Assembly: GCF_000482465.1 (NCBI RefSeq)
Contig: NZ_KI519422.1
Coordinates: 1 to 64,000 of the forward strand
Direction of reading: 5' to 3'
DNA length: 64,000 nucleotides
Origin: Runella limosa DSM 17973
GTDB lineage: Bacteria > Bacteroidota > Bacteroidia > Cytophagales > Spirosomataceae
The notes beneath the pieces are model-generated. The model was not told where the DNA came from, made no database searches, and saw only the letters and a program-made list of their open reading frames with translations. The position numbers and the translations under genes were made by a program. Below are positions 1-7,821 of the stretch, in pieces. The stretch's first letter is position 1. Every line of letters starts with the position of its first letter.

Positions 1-1
1 A

Positions 2-292
2 CTTGTGCCAACAACCAAGCAGTCAGGAACTTCCCTAAAAAGTAGAGGCAGATTAGTTAACACTGCTTGCAAACAACTCAGGTCTATTCTCTTTTGTGCA
101 GCTCAATCAGCAGCCAAATTTAACTTGGATTGTAAAGAACTTTATACAAGACTACTGGCTAAAGGGAAATCCAAAAAAGCCGCTAAAATGGCTGTTGCCC
201 ACAAATTGATTAGACAGGCTTTCGCTATCGTCAAAAACAATGCTGTATTTCAAAATGACTTTCAGGCTAGCAAAATTGCGCTCGCAAAATAA
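2..292 (+). CDS. IS110-family transposase, C-terminal part, cut by the window edge
   Basis: The frame is open to the left edge, so the first base shown is inside the gene. The 96 or so visible residues match the C-terminal part of IS110/IS116/IS902 transposases: a GTS...SRGRLVNTACKQLRSIL stretch, then AAQSAAKFNLDCKELYTRLL, a basic GKSKKAAKMAVAHKLIRQ helix and a final IVKN segment. In the family this C-terminal domain carries a catalytic Ser and works with an N-terminal RuvC-like DEDD domain, which lies outside the window. The Ser of the SGTS segment is probably that residue. Whether the element is intact cannot be judged. No inverted repeat is expected at the IS110 end and none is visible before pheS. 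Confidence 0.8.
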   Translation, partial: LVPTTKQSGTSLKSRGRLVNTACKQLRSILFCAAQSAAKFNLDCKELYTRLLAKGKSKKAAKMAVAHKLIRQAFAIVKNNAVFQNDFQASKIALAK

Positions 293-389
293 TAGTTGCC
301 TTGTGCTTTGTTTTTTAACACAGTTCATAACCCGACCAATGTTTTGTGTCGAGAGTTGCTCACAACCCGACCGAAAGCAATCAATCTTT

Positions 390-1430
390 TTAAACTCCCT
401 CAAACTGACGCAAGAAACGAACGTCGTTTTCAGAATAAAGACGAAGGTCGCGAACGCCGTAACGAAGCTGGGCAATGCGCTCAACGCCCATCCCAAACGC
501 AAAACCTGTGTATTCTTCGGGGTCGATGCCGCAGTTGGCCAATACGTTTGGGTCAACCATGCCACTTCCCGCAATTTCTACCCAGCCTGTCCCTTTTGAG
601 AGCCGATACGTTTCTTCGGTGTCCGTTCCTAACCAAATGTCAATTTCGGCGCTAGGTTCGGTAAAAGGGAAAAATGAAGGACGCAGACGAATCTTCACGT
701 CTTTGTCGAACATCTCTTTTGAAAAATGGTAGAGCGTATCTTTTAAATCTTTGAAACTTACGTTTTTGTCAATATAAAGCCCTTCAACTTGGTGGAAGAA
801 GCAGTGAGCACGGGCCGAGATGGCTTCGTTGCGATACACCCGCCCTGGCATAATAGCGCGGATAGGTGGTTTTTGACGCTCCATCATCCGAATTTGAACG
901 TTGGACGTGTGCGTACGCAACAGCATATCTTGGGTAGGGTCTTCCGCATTTTTTGCCACAAAAAACGTATCCTGCATTTCGCGCGCAGGGTGGTTTTCGG
1001 GGAAATTCAATGCGGTGAAGTTGTACCAGTCTGACTCGATTTCGGGGCCATCGGCTACGCTAAAGCCCATGCGCTCGAAGATTTCGATGATTTTGGCGCG
1101 TGCCAACGTCAGCGGGTGAATGCTGCCTAGTTGGTTTGAAGCAACGGGTAGGGTTAAATCAATGGCTGGGCCAGCATTGCCACCGTCGTTTGACTCGAAT
1201 TCTGCTTGAATGGCCGTAAAACGGTCAGTAGCAAAGTTTTTGAGGGCATTTAATTCTTGCCCTACCGCACGACGGGCTTCTTTTGGGATGTCTTTGAGTC
1301 CTTCAAACAAGGCTTCGACCGCCCCTTTCCGACCTACAAATCGCTGGCGGTATTGTTCTAACTGCTCTTTGGTAGCAACTTCAAACTGCTCAATTTCTTG
1401 ATATATCTCTTTGACGCGTTCTGTTAGCAT
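390..1430 (-). CDS. pheS: Phenylalanine--tRNA ligase alpha subunit
   Basis: Charges tRNA-Phe as the catalytic subunit of a cytoplasmic alpha2-beta2 class II synthetase; the beta subunit (pheT) is not in the window. The 346-residue product has an N-terminal coiled-coil region with the FVGRKGAVEALF segment, then the class II core: HPLTLARAKIIEIFERMGF (motif 1 region), TPLL-like LLRTHTSNVQIR, FHQVEGLYID (motif 2), GSGMVDPNVL, and GFAFGMGVERIAQLRYGVRD (motif 3). The ATG at 1430 is chosen because the protein begins there as the family does (MLTERVKE). The same frame stays open upstream to 1616, but that part overlaps the amidohydrolase 3' end and has no family likeness. A TAACTTTG box lies 28 bases upstream of the start. 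Confidence 0.97.
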   Translation of the reverse strand: MLTERVKEIYQEIEQFEVATKEQLEQYRQRFVGRKGAVEALFEGLKDIPKEARRAVGQELNALKNFATDRFTAIQAEFESNDGGNAGPAIDLTLPVASNQLGSIHPLTLARAKIIEIFERMGFSVADGPEIESDWYNFTALNFPENHPAREMQDTFFVAKNAEDPTQDMLLRTHTSNVQIRMMERQKPPIRAIMPGRVYRNEAISARAHCFFHQVEGLYIDKNVSFKDLKDTLYHFSKEMFDKDVKIRLRPSFFPFTEPSAEIDIWLGTDTEETYRLSKGTGWVEIAGSGMVDPNVLANCGIDPEEYTGFAFGMGVERIAQLRYGVRDLRLYSENDVRFLRQFEGV

Positions 1431-1457
1431 GGGGGTGATTTGTGACTTTAATAGGTG

Positions 1458-1465
1458 CAAAGTTA
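1458..1465 (-). promoter_or_regulatory. Putative -7 box for pheS
   Basis: On the minus strand this reads TAACTTTG, matching the Bacteroidota TAnnTTTG -7 element, 28 bases before the pheS start. No TTG -33 element at 17-19 bases was found, so this is a partial match. It also supports the start at 1430 rather than a longer protein. Confidence 0.4.
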
Positions 1466-1476
1466 AACATTCTTCC

Positions 1477-3087
1477 CTATTTATTGCTACCCGATACTTT
1501 GCCCGCTTTTTGGGGAATACCAGGCTGGGTGATTTCAAAATTCTCCTCTTTTTTAGCGTCAGCCACAATCTTACGAACATCAGCCAAAAGCTTTTTGGCG
1601 TCATAGACAATGCCATCTTTGACGGTATATTTTACGCCACCCGCACGAACCACCTCGTTTTTGTCGTTCAGACGAATTGCGCCTGTGCCGTAAAGGACTT
1701 TCAAGTTGGCCAGCGGATTTTCTTCGGTAATGACAAAGTCGGCCAATTTCCCAATTTCAACCGAACCAATTTCTTTGTCCATTCCCAGTGCTTCTGCTCC
1801 TTTGATGGTTGCTGCCCGAACGACCTCCATCGGGTGGAAACCTGCTTCACGGAGGAGTTCTAGCTCGCGGATGTACGCAAAACCGTACAGTTGGTAAATA
1901 AAGCCCGAATCAGAACCCGTCGTGACGCGTCCACCTCGGTTTTTGTATTCGTTGATAAACGCCATCCACAACCGATAGTTTTCTTTCCACGCTACTTCTT
2001 GTTCCGTGCCCCAATTGTGCCAATACGACCCGTGCGAAATGCGGCTTGGACCATAAAACCGCCAAAGCGACGGCAGGGTATATTCGTCGTGCCACTCGGC
2101 GCGGCGGGCGAGCATGAGCTCACGGTTGGCTTCGTAGATGTTGAAGGTAGGGTCGAGGGTAAAGTCCAATTTTAACAATTCTTCCATCACGTAATTCCAA
2201 CGCTCTGAGCCTGGTTTAGCGGCTTGTTTCCACAGTTTTCCTGCTTCTTCAAAACGATTTTGCTCGTTGTTGTAATTGTAGTCGGAAGGGTAATTTTGAA
2301 CGGTTTTGTCGTCAAAAAGGGCTTCGGGGAGGCCGTACCAGTGTTCCATACTGGTCAAGCCTGCTTTGGCCGTCGCCAGTACGTTCATGCGCGCTACTTC
2401 GGTTTGGGCGTGGTGGCACGCCGAGCCAAGGCCGAGTTTTTTGTTTTCTTCCAAAGCCGCTTTAAATACATCGGGTTCGGCTCCAAAAAACTTGATACCA
2501 TCGGCACCCTTTTGAGCATTTTGACGTACCCATTCGCGGGCCTGTTCGGGGGTCGTGATGAAATCTTTCGCGCCTTGTCCAAACACCGTGTAAGCCTTAA
2601 TGCGAGGCGCGGTAATTAAGTTTTTGTTGCTTTTTTCTTTTTGGTCGAGTACCCAATCAAGACCATTACCACACGACGGGTCGCGGACGGTAGTGACACC
2701 GTGGGCCATCCAAAGTTTAAAAACGTATTCGGCATTAGCACCTTGCTGCACGCCACCGATGTGTCCGTGCATATCCACAAAACCAGGCATCAGGTACATG
2801 CCTCGGCAGTTGAGTTCTTTGTCGGTAGAGCTTGCTTTGATGCCGTCTTGGGCGGGCATACCTGGGTAGCCTGCTTGGCGAATTTGGGCAATTCGGTTGT
2901 TTTCAACCAAAATATCCATGGGGCCGATTGGCGGTGAACCTGTGCTATTGATGATGGTAACGCCCCGAATAATAAGGCGTTTGTGAGGGCCATCACCTTC
3001 GGCGCGGTTGGGGGCTTTTTGGACTTGGGCCAAGAGCCCAAACATTTGAAAGCAAAGAAGAGAGGTTAGGAGAAGTTTATTTTTCAT
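1477..3087 (-). CDS. Secreted amidohydrolase (imidazolonepropionase-like)
   Basis: A 536-residue member of the amidohydrolase superfamily, close to the imidazolonepropionase/prolidase-like group; the substrate is not predictable. The N-terminus MKNKLLLTSLLCFQMFGLLA is a signal peptide, so the enzyme is probably periplasmic. Visible metal-site motifs are PGFVDMHGHIGG (HxH, about residues 102-113), the ACHHAQTE segment in mid-barrel, TSMEHWYG, and TTGSDSGF with the late-strand Asp. The C-terminal GSVEIGKLADFVITEENP closes the composite beta sandwich typical of the family. The gene precedes pheS on the same strand with 46 bases between them. In related Bacteroidota such proteins are often annotated as amidohydrolase or dipeptidase without experimental support. 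Confidence 0.9.
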   Translation of the reverse strand: MKNKLLLTSLLCFQMFGLLAQVQKAPNRAEGDGPHKRLIIRGVTIINSTGSPPIGPMDILVENNRIAQIRQAGYPGMPAQDGIKASSTDKELNCRGMYLMPGFVDMHGHIGGVQQGANAEYVFKLWMAHGVTTVRDPSCGNGLDWVLDQKEKSNKNLITAPRIKAYTVFGQGAKDFITTPEQAREWVRQNAQKGADGIKFFGAEPDVFKAALEENKKLGLGSACHHAQTEVARMNVLATAKAGLTSMEHWYGLPEALFDDKTVQNYPSDYNYNNEQNRFEEAGKLWKQAAKPGSERWNYVMEELLKLDFTLDPTFNIYEANRELMLARRAEWHDEYTLPSLWRFYGPSRISHGSYWHNWGTEQEVAWKENYRLWMAFINEYKNRGGRVTTGSDSGFIYQLYGFAYIRELELLREAGFHPMEVVRAATIKGAEALGMDKEIGSVEIGKLADFVITEENPLANLKVLYGTGAIRLNDKNEVVRAGGVKYTVKDGIVYDAKKLLADVRKIVADAKKEENFEITQPGIPQKAGKVSGSNK

Positions 3088-3118
3088 ATAGTGTCAAAAA
3101 GGTTGATGAGTAAAAATT

Positions 3119-3153
3119 AAAAAAGAGCGAGGACCGGATCCTCGCTCTTTTTT
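3119..3153 (-). terminator. Rho-independent terminator after hpf
   Basis: A perfect 9-bp stem (gagcgagga / tcctcgctc) with loop ccgga is flanked by six A on the left and six T on the right, so it can act in both directions. It directly follows hpf on the minus strand. Confidence 0.85.
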
Positions 3154-3166
3154 GTGAAAATCTGAC

Positions 3167-3541
3167 TTATACTTCGTCGATTTCTATTTCTTCTTCTACT
3201 TCTGTGCCGCTTTGGGCATCTTTGATGGTTTTATTTTCTACCTCTTGGCGTTTCTCTTTGAACTTCTTGATTTGGCTTTTGAGGGCTTCAAGGGCGAGGT
3301 CGGTGGCTTCTTCAAATGATTTGCCCTTTTCTTTGACAAATAGCTCACCGCTAGGTACTTTAATTTTTACTTCTAGGATTTTATCTTTGACTTTACTGCT
3401 TTCGCTTTTATCTAATCGGAGATAGACTTCTCCTCCTGTTATTCGGTCATAGAACGTTTCGAGTTTTTCAAGTTTTTTCTGAATGAATTCGAGCAGTTTT
3501 GGATCTGCGTCGAAGTGGATAGCGTGCATTTGCAGTCTCAT
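3167..3541 (-). CDS. hpf: Ribosome hibernation-promoting factor, HPF/YfiA family
   Basis: A 124-residue cytoplasmic protein that in this family binds the 30S decoding site and inactivates ribosomes in stationary phase. The beta-alpha-beta-beta-beta-alpha fold is visible: MRLQMHAIHFDADPKLLEFI, the helix KKLEKLETFYDRI, strands GGEVYLRLD and ILEVKIKVPSGELFVKEKG, and the long helix SFEEATDLALEALKSQIKKF. It ends in an acidic tail (EVEEEIEIDEV). It is a short form without the C-terminal dimerisation domain of long HPF. The ATG at 3541 is chosen because the family starts at this MRLQM-like strand; eight extra upstream residues are possible but unlikely. Terminators sit on both sides, so it is probably a single-gene unit. 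Confidence 0.93.
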   Translation of the reverse strand: MRLQMHAIHFDADPKLLEFIQKKLEKLETFYDRITGGEVYLRLDKSESSKVKDKILEVKIKVPSGELFVKEKGKSFEEATDLALEALKSQIKKFKEKRQEVENKTIKDAQSGTEVEEEIEIDEV

Positions 3542-3601
3542 AATTTTACGCTTTAAGTTTAACAATCATTTGCAACCGCATTCGTGGATTTGAAAAGGGT
3601 A

Positions 3602-3638
3602 AAAAATAGCGGTCTGTCACAAACAGACCGCTATTTTC
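3602..3638 (-). terminator. Rho-independent terminator after kduI
   Basis: A perfect 15-bp stem (aaaatagcggtctgt / acagaccgctatttt) with loop cacaa. The six A on its left become a T-run on the minus strand, so it ends the kup-epimerase-kduI unit. Confidence 0.88.
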
Positions 3639-3727
3639 AGGACTTCGGTCCACCTGTTACGATTGTGAGTCTAAACTGTGTATTTATTTTGAGAAAATCA
3701 AGGACTACGGCTACTTTTTTTGAAATT

Positions 3728-4564
3728 TTATTTCAACTCGCTCAGGGCCAACGTATCCATATCGGTATAGACATAGTTCTCTCCAGCCATTGCCCACAAG
3801 AAAGAATAACTCGTTGTACCAGCACCCGCGTGAATCGACCACGGAGGTGAAATGATGGCTTGCTCGTTGGCAACCAATAAGTGCCGCGTCTCGGTAGGTT
3901 CGCCCATAAAATGGAAAACGCGGTGGGCGTCATCTAAGTCAAAGTAAACGTAGATTTCGGTACGGCGGTCGTGGACGTGCGGCGGCATGGTGTTCCACAC
4001 GCTGCTGTATTTCATGGAGGTCATGCCCATCACCAACTGACAACTTTCGAGGCCATCGGCATGGATGTATTTATAAATGGTACGGGTATTGGCCGTTTCG
4101 GGTGAGCCCATATCGGCTGGGCTTGCATCGGCGGCTTTCATCATGGCCGTGGGTACGGCGCGGTGAGCGGGTGTCGAAACGAGGATAAACTTAGCTGGAA
4201 ATTCAGGGTCAAGGCTTTTGAAAGTGACGGTTTTATTGCCTTTGCCAACGTACAAGCAGTCACGTTTTTGGAGCGTAAACAACTCATCTTCGACCATCAC
4301 AAAGCCATCGCCACCGATGTTAAGAATGCCCAATTCGCGACGTTCCAAAAAATAGTCGGAGCGAAGTTCGTCGTAGGTTGGCAATTTGTGCAACTGCCCG
4401 ACGGGCTTAATTCCGCCCACAATCATGCGGTCGTAGTGAGAATATACAAAATGGAACTGGTCGGGAACGAACATTTTTTCCATCAAAAACTCTTCCCGAA
4501 TACGTTGAGTCGTGTAATTTTTAAAATCGACGGGATTGGTCGTATGGCGTACCTGAATGTGCAT
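3728..4564 (-). CDS. kduI: 5-dehydro-4-deoxy-D-glucuronate isomerase
   Basis: Converts 5-keto-4-deoxyuronate, the product of unsaturated uronate breakdown (pectin, glycosaminoglycans), to 2,5-diketo-3-deoxygluconate in the cytoplasm. The 278-residue length is that of the family. The cupin metal ligands are all present: H196 and H198 in MPPHVHDRRTEIY, E203 in the same motif, and H245 in ISPPWSIHAG, at the same numbering as the E. coli enzyme. The N-terminal half shows the typical ELGILNIGG and DCLYVGKG segments. It is the last gene of a minus-strand unit, 9 bases after the epimerase and followed by a strong terminator. The usual partner kduD and polysaccharide lyases are not in the window. Confidence 0.97.
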   Translation of the reverse strand: MHIQVRHTTNPVDFKNYTTQRIREEFLMEKMFVPDQFHFVYSHYDRMIVGGIKPVGQLHKLPTYDELRSDYFLERRELGILNIGGDGFVMVEDELFTLQKRDCLYVGKGNKTVTFKSLDPEFPAKFILVSTPAHRAVPTAMMKAADASPADMGSPETANTRTIYKYIHADGLESCQLVMGMTSMKYSSVWNTMPPHVHDRRTEIYVYFDLDDAHRVFHFMGEPTETRHLLVANEQAIISPPWSIHAGAGTTSYSFLWAMAGENYVYTDMDTLALSELK

Positions 4565-4573
4565 GAGTAAAGG

Positions 4574-5635
4574 TTATTTTAAAATTGGTTCTAAGGCTTT
4601 GTTGTTTTGGTCGAGCCATTCGGTGATTTCTTCTACAATTTGGCGAACTCCAATTTCTGGTTTCCAACCCGTCAGACGAGTCACTTTGCTGTTGTCTGTA
4701 ATGTACATACGAATGTCAGCCGTGCGAGTCTCGGGTACTTGTTTGATTGGAATGGTTTTGCCCGTTACTTCCTGACAAATTTGGGTTAATTCTTGCAACG
4801 ACGTGCTGCTTTCTACGCCACCACCCGCGTTCAAAATTTCGCCATTTACTTGGTCGATGTTGTGCAATTGCCAGTCAATCAAACGGTACAAATCTGCCAC
4901 GTGGAGCATATCGCGGGTTTGTTTTCCCGTACCACCGTAGCCAAAATACCCGAGTTGTTGTTCCCAATAGTGTTTGGCAATCCAAAGTACCATCACACCT
5001 TGATCGACTTTTCCCATTTGCCAAGGTCCAGTGATGACCCCACAACGGTTGATGATGGTACGAAGGCCATAAAACTCGTTGTATTCTTGAATCAAAAGCT
5101 CCGAAGCGAGTTTAGTGGTGCCGTACAACGAACGCGCGCCGTCGAGCGGGAAATCTTCGGCAATTCCCTTAGACGATACACCTTTTACGGGTTGGTCGTC
5201 GGTGAGAGAAAAGCGCGTTTCTTCTTCCACAAAATTCAACGTTTCAATCGTTTTGATGGGATAGACGCGGCTCGTTGAAAGGAATATAAAATCAGCTTTG
5301 TGCTTGAGGGCGTAGTTGAGGCAGTTGACCGTCCCGAACAAATTGGTATTGATGAGGTAGTCGGGTGTTCCGTCAAGCCCTGCCAATACCGAAGGCTCGG
5401 CCGATGCTTCGATGACCGCATCGACGGCGGGTAGTGAGTCAAAGTCTTCTTTGCTACGAATGTCTCCGTGGACATACGTGATGCCCGCTTGGGTCAATCG
5501 AGAAACGTTGAGTTCTGAACCTTTTCTTTTTAAATTATCTAAGCAAAAGATTTCGTACGATGGGTAATTGGTTTTTAGCGCAATGGCCAACGATGAGCCT
5601 ACAAAACCAGCTCCACCTGTGATTAATATTTTCAT
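4574..5635 (-). CDS. NAD-dependent sugar-nucleotide epimerase/dehydratase, extended SDR (CDP-tyvelose 2-epimerase-like)
   Basis: A 353-residue extended short-chain dehydrogenase. The N-terminal Rossmann motif is TGGAGFVGSSLA (residues 6-17), with CLDNLKRKGSELN after strand 2 fixing NAD binding. The catalytic pair is Y171 and K175 in SLYGTTKLASE, with the active Ser/Thr in FLSTSRVYP. The DNLKRKGSE segment and the INRCGVITGPWQMGKVDQG loop resemble CDP-paratose/CDP-tyvelose 2-epimerases, but substrate assignment by motif alone is weak. It lies between kup (2 bases) and kduI (9 bases) on the same strand, which is odd company for an O-antigen sugar enzyme and may mean a role in uronate or surface-glycan metabolism. 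Confidence 0.85.
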   Translation of the reverse strand: MKILITGGAGFVGSSLAIALKTNYPSYEIFCLDNLKRKGSELNVSRLTQAGITYVHGDIRSKEDFDSLPAVDAVIEASAEPSVLAGLDGTPDYLINTNLFGTVNCLNYALKHKADFIFLSTSRVYPIKTIETLNFVEEETRFSLTDDQPVKGVSSKGIAEDFPLDGARSLYGTTKLASELLIQEYNEFYGLRTIINRCGVITGPWQMGKVDQGVMVLWIAKHYWEQQLGYFGYGGTGKQTRDMLHVADLYRLIDWQLHNIDQVNGEILNAGGGVESSTSLQELTQICQEVTGKTIPIKQVPETRTADIRMYITDNSKVTRLTGWKPEIGVRQIVEEITEWLDQNNKALEPILK

Positions 5636-5637
5636 TT

Positions 5638-7593
5638 TTAACTATAAATACGTTTTAATTTGATGTTCTCGGCTGGACGAATAATGAGCGGTACTTTTTC
5701 GATTTTTACCGCACTACTGTCAAGTCCAAACCACTTGTCTTCGCTGGTTGTAAAGCCTTTGATAAAGAAATATGCCTTCATAATGGCTTGTTCAAACAGC
5801 GGAAGTTCGTTTTCGAACGACAAGAACTTCTCTAATACTACAAACCGAAAATCGCCGATAACATTGTGTCGGTTGAGCGATTCGTAGCGGCTTGTAATGT
5901 CCACTTCCTTGTTTTTGACCATTTCTTCAATCACTTTTTTGAAGTAAAGGTTTACCCGTTGTTCGATGCGGAACCCTAGGCGGAAGTTTACCCGAATGAC
6001 GTCGTCAGGCTCGATGACATTTACTTTGTACTCCATTGTATATGGGTCATCGGTGGTATCGACGTGGACAAACCAGTAAATATCGGCGCGTTTGGGGCGT
6101 TTTTGGAAGATAGAATAAATCACTTTCGACTCTATTTCCGACATCCGAGAAGCGTTGCTCATAAAAATGAGGTGAGTAGCGTATTTAGGAATCGAAATGT
6201 CGCGACTAAGTTCTTTGAGTGAATCTACGTAATCGTTGAGTTTGACGTATTCGGTCAAGCGAAGTTTGATGTAAAACGCACGGTACCAAACAAACATCAA
6301 CCCTGCAATTGTGGCACCGATAACGAGCGATACCCAACCTCCGTGCATGAATTTTACGAGGTTGGCTATTAAAAATGAGCCCTCAATGGCAATGTATATC
6401 CCCATAAATATAACAACGCCCCACATTTGGAATTTTTTGGCGTAGAGGTAATAGGACATTAAAATCGTGGTCATCAACATGGTCAGGGTAATGGCAAGAC
6501 CATAGGCCGCTTCCATCGCCGATGATTCTTTGAAATACAGCACCACGCCAACGCAGCCCAACCACAATAACAAGTTGACGCTTGGGACGTATAATTGGCC
6601 TTTTTGAAGACTTGGGTAGCGCAACCGAACTTTAGGCCAAAAGTTGAGACGAATGGCTTCGCTCACGAGCGTAAACGAGCCCGAAATCAAGGCTTGGCTG
6701 GCAATGATAGCTGCCGAAGTTGCAATCGCAATCCCTGGAAGAAGAAACCAGTCAGGCATGAGTTCGTAGATAGGACGGCGTCCGTCCAACGACTCGCCCG
6801 CGTGTGAAAGCAACCAAGAACCTTGACCGAAATATTGGAGAATCAAGCAAAGTTTAACAAACACCCAACTCACACGAATGTTGGCACGGCCACAGTGACC
6901 TAGGTCAGAATAGAGGGCTTCAGCCCCCGTCGTACACAAAAATACGGCTCCTAACAGCCAAAATCCTTCGGGTTTTTCAAACAAAAGCTGATACGCATAG
7001 TAGGGGTTGACAGCCCGTAAGATAGTCCAATCTTTGGCAATCCAGATAATGCCGAACGTCCCGAGCATCGAAAACCAAATAAACATAATGGGACCAAAAG
7101 CGCCACCTACTTTATTGGATCCAAAGACCTGTACCAAAAATAAGGCAGTTATAATCCCTATGACGATGGGAATAGTCTGAATATTAGGATAAATAATGCG
7201 TAACCCTTCAATGGCGGAAGATACCGAAATAGGTGGTGTGATAATACCATCGGCCAAGAGAGCTGCTCCCCCAATAATAGCGGGGACGGTGAGCCACTTG
7301 GCATGACGACGCACCAAGGCATACAACGCAAAAATTCCCCCTTCACCACGGTTGTCGGCGCGAAGGATAAGTATTACGTATTTGATGGTGGTTTGGAGCG
7401 TAAGCGTCCAAAAAACGCAAGAAAGGGCTCCCAAAACCGTTTGAGGCGATATGATAGGATCTTCCTTAAAAATGCTGTCCATCACGTACAGCGGAGAAGT
7501 ACCAATGTCGCCGTAGATAATCCCAAAAGCAATCAATAACCCAGCCGCTGAAGCTTTGTCAAGGTGGTGGTGATGCCCGTTATTACTTTCCAT
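5638..7593 (-). CDS. kup: Kup-family potassium transporter
   Basis: A 651-residue inner-membrane K+ uptake protein (KUP/HAK/KT family, probably proton-coupled). The signature GIIYGDIGTSPLYVMDSI occurs at about residue 23, followed by some 12 membrane segments, including GEGGIFALYALVRR, LLADGIITPPISVSSAIEG and ATSAAIIASQALISGSFTLV. The cytoplasmic C-terminal domain (about 460-651) is present, so the gene is full length. The first residues hold a short His run (HHHH). It starts a tightly packed minus-strand unit, with 2 bases to the epimerase. A 228-base leader region lies upstream; a TATATTTG box at 7717-7724 may be the promoter. Confidence 0.96.
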   Translation of the reverse strand: MESNNGHHHHLDKASAAGLLIAFGIIYGDIGTSPLYVMDSIFKEDPIISPQTVLGALSCVFWTLTLQTTIKYVILILRADNRGEGGIFALYALVRRHAKWLTVPAIIGGAALLADGIITPPISVSSAIEGLRIIYPNIQTIPIVIGIITALFLVQVFGSNKVGGAFGPIMFIWFSMLGTFGIIWIAKDWTILRAVNPYYAYQLLFEKPEGFWLLGAVFLCTTGAEALYSDLGHCGRANIRVSWVFVKLCLILQYFGQGSWLLSHAGESLDGRRPIYELMPDWFLLPGIAIATSAAIIASQALISGSFTLVSEAIRLNFWPKVRLRYPSLQKGQLYVPSVNLLLWLGCVGVVLYFKESSAMEAAYGLAITLTMLMTTILMSYYLYAKKFQMWGVVIFMGIYIAIEGSFLIANLVKFMHGGWVSLVIGATIAGLMFVWYRAFYIKLRLTEYVKLNDYVDSLKELSRDISIPKYATHLIFMSNASRMSEIESKVIYSIFQKRPKRADIYWFVHVDTTDDPYTMEYKVNVIEPDDVIRVNFRLGFRIEQRVNLYFKKVIEEMVKNKEVDITSRYESLNRHNVIGDFRFVVLEKFLSFENELPLFEQAIMKAYFFIKGFTTSEDKWFGLDSSAVKIEKVPLIIRPAENIKLKRIYS

Positions 7594-7716
7594 GAAAAAA
7601 ATATTGTGAATGAATGATTGGAAACACTATCTGTAAGAGTGATATCGATGAATGAAGACCAAATACATGGAGATGTCCTAAAGCGTAGTTTATCAGTGGG
7701 TTTTTAAAAAATCGGA

Positions 7717-7724
7717 CAAATATA
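7717..7724 (-). promoter_or_regulatory. Putative -7 box for the kup unit
   Basis: Reads TATATTTG on the minus strand, 123 bases before the kup start, which would give a leader of about 115 bases. No -33 element is evident. The rest of the gap between nuoN and kup (7594-7821) shows no clear structure. Confidence 0.3.
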
Positions 7725-7821
7725 AAGGTCTGTAACATCCGTTGTTCTCGGAAGGCCAAAATTATTCGTCATACCTACTAAAACCAAGGTAAATACCTGC
7801 TAAAAGTCATAAAATCACGCC

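Noticed and set aside
1431-1616. Longer pheS protein starting at 1616
   Set aside because: The extra 62 codons overlap the end of the amidohydrolase gene, lack likeness to PheS, and a -7 box lies inside them.
4163-4570. 135-residue open frame antisense to kduI
   Set aside because: It lies wholly over a well-supported gene and has no family likeness.
3728-5635. A complete polyuronate degradation cluster
   Set aside because: Only kduI is present; kduD, kdgK, kdgA and lyases are absent from the window.
7594-7821. Possible riboswitch upstream of kup
   Set aside because: The leader shows no convincing set of paired helices or known c-di-AMP or K+ riboswitch motif by eye; only a -7 box could be noted.
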